Below, piece by piece: positions 1-11,876 of a stretch of DNA of 64,000 nucleotides; position 1 is the stretch's first letter; each line of letters begins with the position of its first letter. Position numbers and translations under genes: made by a program. Source of the DNA: Bemisia tabaci (lineage: Eukaryota; Arthropoda; Insecta; Hemiptera; Aleyrodidae). The notes under the pieces are model-generated. The model made no database searches and was not told the origin of the DNA. It worked only from the letters and a program-made list of their open reading frames with translations. Where the stretch lies: the NCBI RefSeq assembly GCF_918797505.1, contig NC_092802.1:15273883-15337882 (forward strand), given 5' to 3'.

Positions 1-988
1 GTTCCTTTCTGTTTAACGCGGTCCAATTATCCCTAAATATAACATAAAAAAAGTTGAACGCAAGTAAATCATAGCAATAATAAAGGAAGAATCAAATACG
101 CTCTTGCACCCACTGCAGCTGTATTGGCATTTGTTTCACCCACAGAAACATTGTACAAGATGGGATGTCTATTCAAAGACAATCTTATAAAACTTTTAAT
201 AAGAGCTAGGACTTCAAATGAAGGGAAAACCATTACTCTTGGTAGACCAAAGCTTGAACTGTCATTTTGATTTTCTGTCTCTTGAAGTTTTCCAGATTAG
301 ATTTTAATGAAAATATAACCTGGTTACTAGACAGGGACATGAGATCCTCCACTTGTACCTCCGCTACGGTGGAAGCCTTTACTTTCGGGACTTCAACATT
401 CAACTGTTGACTTATCTACATGATTGATGTTTAGCAAAGTGTTGGCAGTTTCGTTTTGCAAACAAGCCGAAGTTTGGGAAACTTGTTTGGCTCATGACGT
501 CACCCAAAGCTCATCATCCACCATGTAGGTAGGTCAACAGCCGAAAAAACTGTGATCACTCTATAATTGTCCATAAGGAAGTGTTGAACCCCCGAAAGTA
601 AAAGCTTCCACCTGTCGCGAAGAGGCCAGTGGAGGGTCTAGGGTCTCTTGTCTCTGTTCCTAGAGTTTTGATAAGAAAAAAAAATTTACTCAAGGGTATC
701 AAAAAAGTGAGAACGGAAGAATTAAAACAAAATTATCCATTAATACTTTCATCATATTTAACAATTTTATTTTTTTCTTCAGAAGTTCTAAAGAGAGTAA
801 ATTTTGAACGTTTTTGTACTCCCTCCCCCCTCTGCGTGCCGCAACTTTTCATTGTTCTAGGTATCAAATAAAACCAGCAAAATCTCACCTAACCAAAAAA
901 ATTACCATAACCATAATTAAATATTAATAACCGTAATAAATTTCACCTAAATTACTAATTTTATGCTTCATTGTGTGATTTTTTTCAG
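1..988. other. ATG7 upstream intron or flank; no exon recognised
   Basis: No stretch here matches the missing N-terminal part of ATG7. The segment ends in a good pyrimidine tract and CAG acceptor at 986-988 that opens the first visible exon, so at least the 3' part is intron. It contains one inverted-repeat element at about 330-656, listed separately. Confidence 0.6.
330..656. repeat. Inverted-repeat (foldback/MITE-like) element
   Basis: The left arm at about 330-404 and the right arm at about 581-656 are imperfect reverse complements. They share GGTGGAAGC, a TTTACTTTCGGG block and TTCAACA, with an inner spacer of about 180 bases. There is no coding capacity. The element is AT-rich and non-autonomous in appearance; superfamily not determined. 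Confidence 0.6.
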
Positions 989-3900
989 GACTTGAAAAAG
1001 TTCAATTTTTACTATTGGTTTGCATTTCCCTCCCCTGCTCTACCTGCATACAGAAATCATGGAAAACCTGATAATCTGCCCGAAATACTTTCAGACTCAC
1101 AAGTAAGCCTAGCCTTATTTCTCGTAACTTTTCACTCATTGTACACTCAAAGATATAAACTCACAAATTTTTTCAATTTCAGATATTTGAAGTTCTCTAA
1201 GACTAAATTTCAGTATGTTGGACAACAATTCTGCTGCTATGGATTCATCAGATTTTGATTTTTCTCCTTCTGATTCTTCCATGTGCCTGTAATTGTTGTA
1301 ATTGGCCAAACATCTACAACTAGTCGCCTGTAACAAGCTGAATTAGTAGAAAAAAAAGTCATGAACCAGAATTATTTTCAGTCCTAAAAAGTGTAGAAAC
1401 CGTTCAAGAAAACCTATTGTTCTTTCCTCCAGATGCGCAGTCTTGTCAATGGGCATTCAGTATTGCCAAAAAGACAAAGAGGATTTTTTGGAGTCAAAGT
1501 CAATGACACGGATAGTGTTGAAGTCATAACTCTCAAGCAATACCTAGATCTCACCAAAAGTAAGTACCTAATTTATTTCTTTTGGCACCTGAGTTTTCCT
1601 GCCAAGTACCTCTTATAGCCACTTAGAAAGTTAAATTCACCTCGCTTTTGTCTGCGGATTATCAAAACCAAGAACTGTCTCATTGAGCAAATATGTTATT
1701 AAACAATTGTGCATTTCCGAAGAAATAGAGTGACATTTTTCAAATAATCAAAATACTTCTTGGTCATTTTTAGTTTAAATCTTTTGCACAGGACGGTTTT
1801 TCTGAAGGCAAAAAAAAAGGCACTGCGATCTGAAAATACCTTTTGTAGCCCCAATCTTTCACAAAATTCACCTGAGTTCCATGATCCATGGCACGGTTAA
1901 TGTAGTATAGAATCGATTTATTACCAATTCTGAGTTTCATTTAAGCAATCTTAAATAAAATTGAATCACAAAAAATTGGATCCATGTCTGTGGAGTATTT
2001 AATCTAACTTTGAAATAAAATATCTCACAAATAAAAGCTCAAATACTGCAATGAAATTTTATTGATGGATACTGATAGTTGATCAATTAATTTTTTTCCA
2101 TTGTGTTTTTTCTTTTATTTTTAAGATGCATGTCGACGGTGTAAGTCGGCAATCACATGACTCATTTGCGGTGTCTGAAAATCTCCGCCTCTATGTTATT
2201 CTTTTAAAGGAGAACAAACTGACATCATTCCTTGAAGTTTTTGGAGAATTTTTTCCGCACAGAGAAGAAAAATTACGGCAGTTTTAAAGAATTGCCGTTG
2301 AGTTGTTTTCCGTTTAAAAAATAAAGTATGACAGGAAGTCTGCGACGTCGCAAACCAAGTTATGTGATTGCCGACTTACATCATCGATATACTTCAGACT
2401 TTAATCAGATACTCTGTAGACATGCTGATTCTTCTTGTGGACTCAATATTTGTAAAATATGTAGCTGGAATAAATCTCACGATTAGTCATGCTTTGAAAT
2501 GGTGGCGTTACATGGATTTAGGTTTATTTAATACCAGTCTTCAGAGAACACGCTAAAACAGTAGCTCCCAAATTCAGTATTAGAGTCTATTTATGCCAGT
2601 ACCACCATTTATCCGTACCCACAAGGAGTACACATGTATTTGCTTCATAACAAACTTCTAGACACACTATGAATTAAACATTAAAGCACTTTGCAAAATG
2701 TTTTCTCTTCAAAATTTCACGAGAAAAATGAATTACACCACAAGAATTCCAAAAATCAACTTCTGAACAAGGTATAGTGTTTACAATTAACATTTGTCAA
2801 TTAGCAGAAATACAAATGACACGATTCACATAATCTAATTTCCATTTCATCTTAAGATGCCTCTGATTGTAAGTTTCCACTTTCTGTCCTAGGTAATGAA
2901 GATTTCAAATTATACCTAGGATTTGTTGACTCCAGTTCCTATCCTGAAAGTCCTGGTTGGCCTCTAAGAAATCTGTTAATAGTCATCAAACATTATTGGT
3001 GTGTTTTATTTTTTTTTCGTTTACTTATTCATCAACGTCTAATTGCAAAAAAATGGTGTCCCAATTTCAATATTCAAGAATCTCCAATGAGGTATGCTTT
3101 GTTTTTTTGAAGGGAAACCAATCAAAGTACTTCCTTGCAATTTTTTGGCATGAGTGAAGTTCCATTGAAATTGATGGTTAGTTTTCCTTTATAAAAATAA
3201 AACATAAGAAGAGACTGACAACATTGCAATCTGAGGTATATTTTTTTTTATTATTATTATAGTCAGCCCTATGCATAATTAAAGTATATATATGGTTTAT
3301 TAATCAAAATAACGTAAATTGCACATGATACAGCAGGATTGACTATAGAATTGTTTACAACTACTAACTTCTTTTCGAGGTATCAATTTGAAAAAGAGGA
3401 GTAAAGGAGTTACTGCAGTAAAGATTTGGGCTATTAAACAGATAATAAGACAGTAAGAGACTGTACACAACACTGAAAAATGAATCAACTAGGGAAAAAC
3501 TTGAAAGTAAACCTACTTTAAGCGAGGAAGAGAGGTGGGCAAAAAAGAAACGCATAGTCTCAACTTATAAATTTTTAGTGCAGCTACCATATTGTTGCAA
3601 CATTTTAAAATACTATTATCGTATGATCAAAAAAGATTGTTCACCTCCCATTTTCTGATAGATGTTCCTGCGGAATATTGCATTGCAAGTGTGCTTGTTG
3701 GTTACAATACAGTTTTAAAAATTTACATAAAAGCACCATGTACCAGTGTAATGAAATCATTCGAATCCAAATGTAAAGTCTGTCTAATGTAAGAATGCAG
3801 ATTCAAAGAAATAATTTAGAGGGTATGGAAATTAATGTGAGTAAACTTTGGAATTGATTACTCTTGAAACTGTCAACATCAGCACAAAAATTACATCAGA

Positions 3901-6900
3901 CTTGCTGTCACATATAGTTTTCATAAAATAGTTTTTTTTACTTTAATTTGGGAAATAATTTTTGTTCAAGAAAAATATATGGAGTTGTAGATTATGTAAT
4001 TCAGAACTTGCACTGACTTACAATGAATATTTTTCACCGTCTGTTTCAGTCCATCACTTCTAGAGAAAGGGATTGATGTCATCGCATTACGAGGGGTCAA
4101 TATTCACTCAGTCGTCAATAGCTTGGTCTTTCAAATCAAACTTCAAGGTTTGTAAAGTTTTCATGCTCCAAAGATCAAAGCCGCAAAAATCATGGAAATC
4201 AGCGCAGTAGGGTGGTAGAACGAACTGTGACAAAGTATAAAATTTAAGTCCGTCAGAGAGCTCATAGTTGAAAACTGAAGAGGCCTCATGATATCCTGAT
4301 AATTATGTCAACAGAGGAGAAAGGACAAAATTATTTCCATAGTGTTTTTCATGTTATTTAACTCTCTTTCTTTTTAATCCGATGCCATTGGCCATTGCCG
4401 TTTTGATTTTATGTGGCTCTTCAATGACACGATGTTAAACGGTTTTAAAAATCAAACATCCTACCACTCAAAATCCTAGAAATTTTAGGAAGAAAAAACT
4501 TTTTCTTTCCTCCTTTCTTTCTGTTTGATTCATACTAGATCCCTTGTTTCAGAATCCTCTCCTAAAATTACTGATGATAGTGCAAGCAGCTTTGTTGGAT
4601 GGGAAAAAAATAACCGAGGGAAATATGGCCCAAAATTTGTTGATCTAAGCGGTATCATGGATCCCACCAAGTGAGGAATTTTATACCTATTTTTACTCTT
4701 TACAAATGATGAGACCATGGTAGACCTTGAAGGCAATAATTTTAACTGTTTTTGGTGAATTTCAGATAAATTACACTGGAAGTACCCAAAGAGATATGTT
4801 CATTTTAAACATGATCAATATTAGAAATCTATAAAATAACTAGCACTATGTAATTTTGATCAAAGTGTGGATGAAAAAGTAACAAAGATACACTGCAGTA
4901 AGTCTTCAAAAATAATATTTTGTATCAAAGTCGAAGCTGCCCTTGAGCTTTGAAAGGTCCACAAATCAACTTCCCTCCAGTTAACTGCGTCAAATTTGAA
5001 AAGTTATGAGGTAAGTTAGTTGTACATAGACATGGCCAACGCTATGTGATTAAACAAGACTTTCTTCTCGGCCAATCAGGGCCTTGTCTCCTTGGTTTTA
5101 CCTGATCAACGTACCCACTAATTTATAAAGCCTTCTAAATACAAGCAGCGCAAACAACAGTGTTTTTATTTTGTTGAGTTGGGAGGTTGTGTCAACTCTT
5201 TCAACACTACAATTTTTTTTTTTATTTGTGTCATGTAGACTGGCTGAAAGAGCTGTTAGTTTGAATTTGAAGCTGATGAAGTGGAGGCTGTTACCAAGTT
5301 TGGATCTTGATGTATTGAAATCTATCAAAGTTCTCTTACTTGGAGCTGGTACCTTAGGTTGTGCTGTTGCCCGGAATTTGATGGCAAGTCGAATTCATCA
5401 CTTTGTCAATTTTGAATTAAGTGGAGAGTTTACTCTTTGCTAGCTCTGCTTAACCTAATATCAATTGAAAAATCTTCAGGTGTTATTTGGGATTTTTATG
5501 AATTTGAATTCTTGTAGATTTTGAGAAAAATTTTCTCTTCATTTTCTTCTCCACACTTGAAGAAACTTTCACTCCTTTAAAAGTACAAATCGTGTCTACA
5601 ATACTTGGGATTTATATGAAGGAAGACAAACTCTCTCCACAGAGTTAGTGAACAAGTAAAAGAATCTATGTACACATTAGTCAATAGAGTTTGGAATGAG
5701 CATCTCAGTTAGAGAGCATGACCGAATCTGCTGAGCCGATCGCAAGAGGACAGCGTTAAAAGTAGGGAAGGTAAGATTTTGGAGAAAAAATAAGTCTGCT
5801 TGTTAAAAAAGAGGACGTGGGGAGAAGTTGTCCACCAATTCCTGCGCCCAAAAGAGCACATGATGAAAGAGAGTTTTGAAGTTTTCGAAGTAACAAAACT
5901 CATTTTTTTAAAAAAAAAGTTTGCCTGAATAAATAGATGATTGTAAAAATATGTCTCACCCAGGGTACAGTGTTTTAATAATTTGCACAAGCAGTTCTTA
6001 AAAGTACTGAATTGTACTTTATCTACCCTTTCAATTTTTTCAAGTCTGTCTGAACTGTTTCTTCATTGAGTGCATGTTTGATTCTTGACTGTTTTTCAAT
6101 TTGTACCTGAAGTTTTTAAAGAAAATGAATCACCCATATGGTTTCTTCAATTCCAGGCATGGGGAATCCATCGAATAACATTTGTCGATAGTGGAAGAGT
6201 TTCTTACTCAAATCCAGTGCGGCAGTCTCTATTCCTCCACAAGCACTGTGCAGACAAGGGTGAGCTCAAAGCCAAGGCTGCTGCAAATGCGCTTGTTGAG
6301 ATCTATCCAGGATCGGTGAGTCAAAAGTCAAATCAAATCAGCTCTCCTAAAAATGTTCCATGTGCATTCCACGGTTTGCATATTGTAAATTTTAGTCATT
6401 TTGTGTCTCTGTTGTATGCCAGAGAGAAAGAACCCCGCACCATCCTAATAAATCCCCATTAGATATGGTTTTTCCAGATAGTCAAATGGTGTCTCTCTCT
6501 CATTCTTCTCAAAATGTTGATAATTCACTCTTGTACCCCAAGTTTTTAATTTATTCATGCGAAAATTATTCCTTTGAAAATCCTTCCCTGCTCAAACCAT
6601 CTGCATACTGCTAATTTATTTCAACATATTCTTCTTAATTTACAGGAGTCCGAAGGAATTGAACTCAGTATACCCATGCCCAACCATACAACAAGTGACC
6701 TAAAAAGTGCAGAGGTTCTTGATTCTTTGATTTCTAGTCACGATGTAGTGTTTCTTCTGACTGATTCTCGCGAAAGTCGCTGGCTTCCTACATTACTTGC
6801 TGCTGGTAAAAGAAAGGTGAGTGGTATCATTTTATGTATTTCGAACACCCGTCTCGACGGCAAAATTGGTTTGAGCCTTCGTATTTGCAAGGAAACCAAA

Positions 6901-9900
6901 CACGTAACAACCCTCACTAGAGTTCTGAAAGATTTGTGGGATGGTGGCCATCAGATTTAACCCACTTATCTTTTTAGTTTAGTTGTGTTTTGCATATTGC
7001 ATCTATGCACTCAGGAAATAACTAAAACTGGGTGTGCTTGGATGTGCGTGGAGTTTTATTAAGTTTCAGTTCTTGGAAAGAAACTAATTCACTTTTTAAA
7101 AAAAACTAATGATTGATCAGTGGCAAGGAACTTTGCAGGGTTGTAGTATTTTTAATCTTACATAAAATTTCGTGGAAAAACCAGAAAGTTTATATATAAG
7201 TTCAAAAAATCATTTCTAAAGGGAGAATAAGCCAATCGCAATCCTTCCAATCAAAAGCCAACAGTTGATTTGCCGTTGGAAGGCGCTGCCTAAAGGTAAG
7301 TTCAGCCAATCAGCAAATACCGTTTCTCTTGCCTGGCTACATCATCAGCGTTCGACAAAAATATCGGACTCGTCCCATTTTTTGCATTTTCAAAATGGGG
7401 TTTCTTTGCCATTCCTTGAAGCCCAGTTCTTTTGGTACTTTCAAAAATTTAATTTAAAAAAATGGATGTCACTAACCCATTAGTAATTAGTCTCTTAATT
7501 TTTTGTGTTCACTCATTAAATCTTCATGCATCCTCAGGCATACCTGATTTTAAGTATTTCATACTCATTTTTTGTAAAACTGTTTAGGAAGTATGAAATG
7601 TTGACTTATATTTCAGGCCTTAAGCTCAGAAGTTAGTTGATTTTAACCGAAACCAGCGGCCAGTGGCTGATCCAGGGGGGCCACAATGGCATGCCCTCCC
7701 CTTTGAGCCGAATCAGAGCAAAGAAAGAGGAGAATGAAAGAAAGGGAAAGAAGGAAAGGGAGTAAAAGTAGCTTCATTCTTTGATCTGTTCTTATAAAAT
7801 TTCAGATTGCTATCACTGCAGCATTAGGTTTTGATTCGTACTTGGTTTTACGACATGGCATACCGTTGGAAGCTGATGGTGAGGGAGGCGCTAAATTAGG
7901 CTGCTATTTTTGCAATGACATCACTGCTCCAGGAAATGTAAGTTAATATGTACTCAACAATTCAAACTTGTCAATACTTATTTTTTGCATTCTCTCATTC
8001 TGACTAAGAACCAAAACTTTTGCCTCATGTTACATGAATTCTTTATAACATGAAAAATCATCTACCGAAGCTTTTCAGCCACAGCCGTAATAAGGTTTTA
8101 AAACATCCATAGTTAGCCAACTACCCAGTAAACCATTAAATGCTAAGAAATTAAAAGGAAGGAAATAACATAGCCAAAAATAGTTGGAAATAGCCAATTG
8201 ATTTCATTAGGAGGTTTGCAAACACGAAAATGAACCGTTTGATTCGACGAATTGAACACAATACGCATTTTGTGTTTGTATATTTTCAACTTTATCTAAG
8301 GATTTATAAAAAAGATTCTTTGAGAAGAAATAGCTGAAATGTGCCTCTAAGTGTAATCGATCTTTTTATGTCAAATGTTCAGGGGGAAACCAGTGACCAA
8401 GCATTTGCTTGAAACCTCAATGCTTGTTTACTTTGGGTATAGACTCTCCTTGACCTCCGTGTCTTTCTGTTACAAGTTTTTAGACTCTTCATCTTGTTGT
8501 CCTGACCAAACATATTCCCCCCTCAAGTCGGAAAAGGCTGTTAATTTTATTCTCTTTTTTTTTAGTTTACTATTTCTTTTTTTGCCTGAAGACGCAACAA
8601 AAATAATTTAAACCCTTTTCCTAGCTTCTTCAAATTCCTCTTTCAAGAGGTTTTGTCAAAATGTGTCTCGATAGAAACTTGTTTTTAAAATTTATAATTT
8701 TTGCCCAAAACTTACCCACAGTCTCAAGCAGATCGCACCTTAGACCAACAATGTACTGTAACAAGGCCTGGAGTTTCCTCCATAGCAGCATCTTTAGCAG
8801 TAGAGTTACTTGTCTCGCTTTTACAACACCCTTTAAAGTAAGTTTTTTTCCAACACTTATCTGATTATTTGATCTTATCCCTGCTTGGAGAGAATCAGGA
8901 GCTTCAAGCCCTCAGTTACCATGAGTTATCAGTGGATATCCCTTAGCTTAAAGGATTAGTTGTCAGCGCAAATCCTTAATTTAAGCCAAATTTAATTCAA
9001 TTTGTTCTAATGCCATTTCTTTGGATTCGTGTGTTATATAAAGATTGATTAGGCTCACTGCACCAATTTAATGTTGAATTGTTAAAAATCACGGCTTATC
9101 ACTGCTATTGCAGTCTCAACTCACTGCACTTAGAGTCAGATGCGGTGATCACTAAGCCAACCTGACCGGCAAATATACACAAAAATAATTAGTATCGATA
9201 AGTCATAAGTGCCAAGTGACAGCTCATCTTGTCTTGTAACTTCCTGTTTGCGAAACCACTTTAAATTTGCTAATTATTTCTTTTTCTTTATACTTTAGGG
9301 GCTGTGCAGACAGTAAAGAAGACTGTTGTTTAGGATTTGTTCCTCACTCCATTCGAGGATTCTTAGCTCAATTTCAACAGATGCTGCCATCCACCCCTGC
9401 TTTTTCACAATGTATAGCGTGTTCTCCAGCAGTAAGTTGTTTGATCATTTTCATCTCTTTTTTTCGAAGAAAGTATTCTCTTTACCTACCACTGTGCTAA
9501 GAAATAACGCCGTATAAGCTTTCAGACATTGCCAAATTTCCTTTGATAATTTACAAATTTTCAGGAAAATCTGTGAATTTTTTTCAGAAAATTTTATTCA
9601 CGATTGGATCTAAATTATCTGAAAATTCCAAGAGAAAAATTCATTACTCTCCCCCAAAAATAGATTTTATAGAAGAGGAAATTTGGGAATACTCGAATGT
9701 TCATACAGCGTTTCTCCTTGGCATAGCGGAAGTTGAAGATAGGAGGAAAAGGTATAATTTCTGCATTAATTGGCACATTGGTCCAGAAACTGCGCAAATT
9801 GAGAATATTTTGTGTTAGTTTTGTGTGGAAAGACATCAAAATAATATTGCCTGTCAACATGATTGGGTATCATTGCTTGTAGTTAGTTTAAATGTGGTGG

Positions 9901-11876
9901 GTTTTAAAAAAAAATTGAGGTGCCCGAAATATGGGGATTGAAATACCTTAAAACTCAGTTCCAGAGAACTTAAAAAGTTTCAAAAAAGACATATATTTTT
10001 TATTGTTTTTTATACCATACATATACTGACAGTTTTTTTGTAAGTTTCTTTTAATCTTCTGCATTAGCTTGGCAATGAAACCTTCAAAGAAACTGTCAGA
10101 TTAACTCAAATCTTGGAGCATCCGAATGACAAAAATATTATCGATTGAAACTTTCATTCGTGCATTTAACAGTTAGGATAAAAGGACATTTTGAATGTTT
10201 TTTTTTCTTTTAAACATATGTACTTAGTTTTGCATTATGCACTCAAGACAGCCTTTTCAGAGTATCTTATATTTTTGAGTTTTTTAAAATTTAAAGAGTA
10301 GCAAATTCACAATTTTTGGGAGCGAGAGGCATGTGAGATGGGATGAACAAACCGAGAGATGTCGTTTCCTGAGAAGTGGGAAGCGTGAAAAAAAAGTCGC
10401 TGGTATATTTTTCAGTTTGGAGTCTTTTCTACTTATTCAGTATGGTTTAATCCTGCTTCTTTTCCTCCTTTCTCAGTCAGTAGTTTCTTAGCTATGATAA
10501 TAGGTGTAATGCCTGCAAGGCCTCTGGCAAAATAAATTCAAAAATACATAACACCTTGGCTGTGGTCTTGTTTAACTCATCCACACTATACTTAACTGGT
10601 GTGATCTTTGTTAATATACCATGTCCAACTAGTAATGTTTTAGATTATATTGAAGACTCAATGGACACAGCAGTTCTGTTTCCTCCATCGTAGAAAATGA
10701 GACACTCTCTTATTTGGATTAAAAACTTATTTCACAACAATTTTACGGTGCACATTGTACACAGTATAGCATCACAATCAGATATTTATATGTATGCAGA
10801 AAACATTTATCTACAAAGAGTTCTCTACATAGATAGATTTCCTTAGCAGGAATTCAATCTATGAATCTAGAATTTTTTGGTCCCATTGTTTTCTTTTTCC
10901 TCGAATCTTCAACTCTTCTTGTATGGTTTTTTTAAGGTCTTGCAAGAATACCGTAAAAGAGGCAACGATTTTCTTCAAGAAGTGTTTAAAAATTCCAAGC
11001 ATCTGGAAGAATTGACTGGTCTGACACAGTTACACAGCAAAACAGAGGAAGCAGATGTAAGTTAGCGCATTTTGTTTCTTGGTCGTAGTACATACATAAC
11101 ATACATCATACATTAATAAAAGTCGCTCTCACAGCGTTCTCTGGCACTCTGCGACGCCTCACCGCCACAAAACTCGGTCCTCCCACAAGTCATCAGGGAG
11201 TTGCCATTTCCTCATCTCATCCAAAACCTCCTGTCGTCACCCTTTCACTGGGCGTCCCCTTCGTCTCTTCCCAGGAAGAACCCAATCAAGCATCTTTTTT
11301 GGCAGCCTCTCTTCTGTCATCCTATTGACATGACCGCATCAGACAAGCTTAATTGATTTGAAATTTTCGGACACTTCAGATCAAATTGCGAACAAAATTA
11401 TCTGAGAAATTGGCAGAAAAATATTAAAAAATTTTCCTGAAAATGAGCAATTTGGCAACGCCTGAAGGCTCATATAGCATTTTTCCTTAGCTTGGCAGCT
11501 CTGCGGTTATCCTTTCCACAGATGACAAATCATTCTCTCTCCTACATCAACTAATTCCTCTGTCAACTGGCCAAAAATTCTATCTAAAAGATGATACAAG
11601 GAATATTTTTTGATGTAACTATTTCTTATATTCTGAATAATGTAATCAGAAACTAAAATACTTTTATACCAGTATATTTGTGATGAGGCGGAGTATCTCC
11701 AAAGCAAGTGTTAAAATTTTCCTACCTGTCATTACTTTAAGGAGAACGTACGTCTTGAAATAAATGGCTCTTTCTGGAAAGTGTTCTACAAAGAATCTTG
11801 AAACTCATTTTTTCTTTTTTTTTCATTTTAGATTTGGGAGTATAGCGATGAAGAAGCTGCAGGTGACTCCACTTAA
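989..11876 (+). CDS. Atg7: ATG7, autophagy ubiquitin-like modifier-activating (E1-like) enzyme; 5' part outside the window
   Basis: Thirteen exons read in phase: 989-1102, 1433-1559, 2893-2998, 4050-4147, 4553-4670, 5239-5383, 6157-6315, 6646-6816, 7806-7937, 8722-8837, 9299-9431, 10937-11056 and 11832-11876 (TAA). They give 527 residues matching ATG7 from about human residue 137 to the end. ATG7 adenylates ATG8 and ATG12 in the cytosol, holds them as thioesters and passes them to ATG3 and ATG10. Visible landmarks are [11 protein letters not shown] in the N-terminal domain, SPGWPLRN, the nucleotide-binding GAGTLGC (5342-5362), [37 protein letters not shown] and CIAC (zinc pairs), and [13 protein letters not shown] with the catalytic Cys at 8752-8754. 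The C-terminal tail ends [14 protein letters not shown], like the family's acidic tail. The first ~130 residues are not found in 1-988, so upstream exons should lie before the window. Exon 6 uses a GC donor. The gene looks intact and functional. Confidence 0.96.
2124..2391. mobile_element. MITE-like element with long terminal inverted repeats
   Basis: The left end around 2140-2159 reads GTGTAAGTCGGCAATCACAT. The reverse complement of 2362-2382 gives nearly the same sequence, and both arms continue inward for about 20 more bases with mismatches. The element lies in the ATG7 intron between exons 2 and 3, carries no ORF and has the form of a non-autonomous DNA transposon. Confidence 0.65.
7120..7480 (-). 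repeat. Dispersed repeat, family X, inverted copy
   Basis: Located in the ATG7 intron before exon 9. It shares a series of blocks, in reverse orientation, with 19,400-19,815 and 54,634-54,905: GTGGCAAG...TTTGCAGGGTTGTA at one end, a central CAATCAGCAAA block, then a TTCAAAATGGGGTTTC block near the other end. Three diverged copies in 64 kb suggest an old interspersed element. No protein domain is visible. Confidence 0.55.
9493..9729. mobile_element. MITE family A copy (TIR starting TGCTAAGGAAGAACG-like)
   Basis: The left end reads TGTGCTAAGAAATAACGCC... CATTGCCAAATTT. The right end, reverse-complemented, gives a matching ...CTAAG/CCAAGGAGAAACGCTG...GAACATTCGAG pattern. It lies in the ATG7 intron after exon 11. 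Related copies occur at 11,345-11,500, 29,481-29,736, 44,176-44,412 and 53,096-53,276. Confidence 0.6.
11115..11345 (-). mobile_element. Non-LTR retrotransposon (LINE) 3'-end fragment, decayed
   Basis: Read on the minus strand, this stretch encodes, with internal stops, the conserved tail common at the C-terminus of many insect LINE reverse transcriptases: [12 protein letters not shown], then [10 protein letters not shown] at 11,250-11,278, then [18 protein letters not shown]. Only about 230 bases remain, interrupted by stop codons, so it is an inactive remnant. It sits in the last ATG7 intron and abuts a truncated MITE family A copy, suggesting nested or sequential insertions. Confidence 0.75.
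11345..11500. mobile_element. MITE family A copy, truncated
   Basis: It carries the right-hand part of the family: AATTTGGCAACGCCTGAAGG, then TTTTCCTTAGCTTGGCAGC, preceded by the internal TCAGATCAAATT and AATTATCTGA blocks also seen at 29,600 and 9,610. The left terminus is missing where it meets the LINE fragment. Confidence 0.6.

Noticed and set aside
629..871. Open frame with weak resemblance to the ATG7 segment before DLKK
   Set aside because: NYPLILSSYLTILFF superficially resembles the family's NP-LLN-FLLLTFA, but the start overlaps the inverted repeat and no phase-0 donor follows; likely chance.
1183..1260. Possible additional ATG7 exon after the CAG at 1,180-1,182
   Set aside because: In the phase required (0) it hits TAA after five codons. 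Direct splicing from 1,102 to 1,433 keeps frame and gives a segment length close to that of the human protein.
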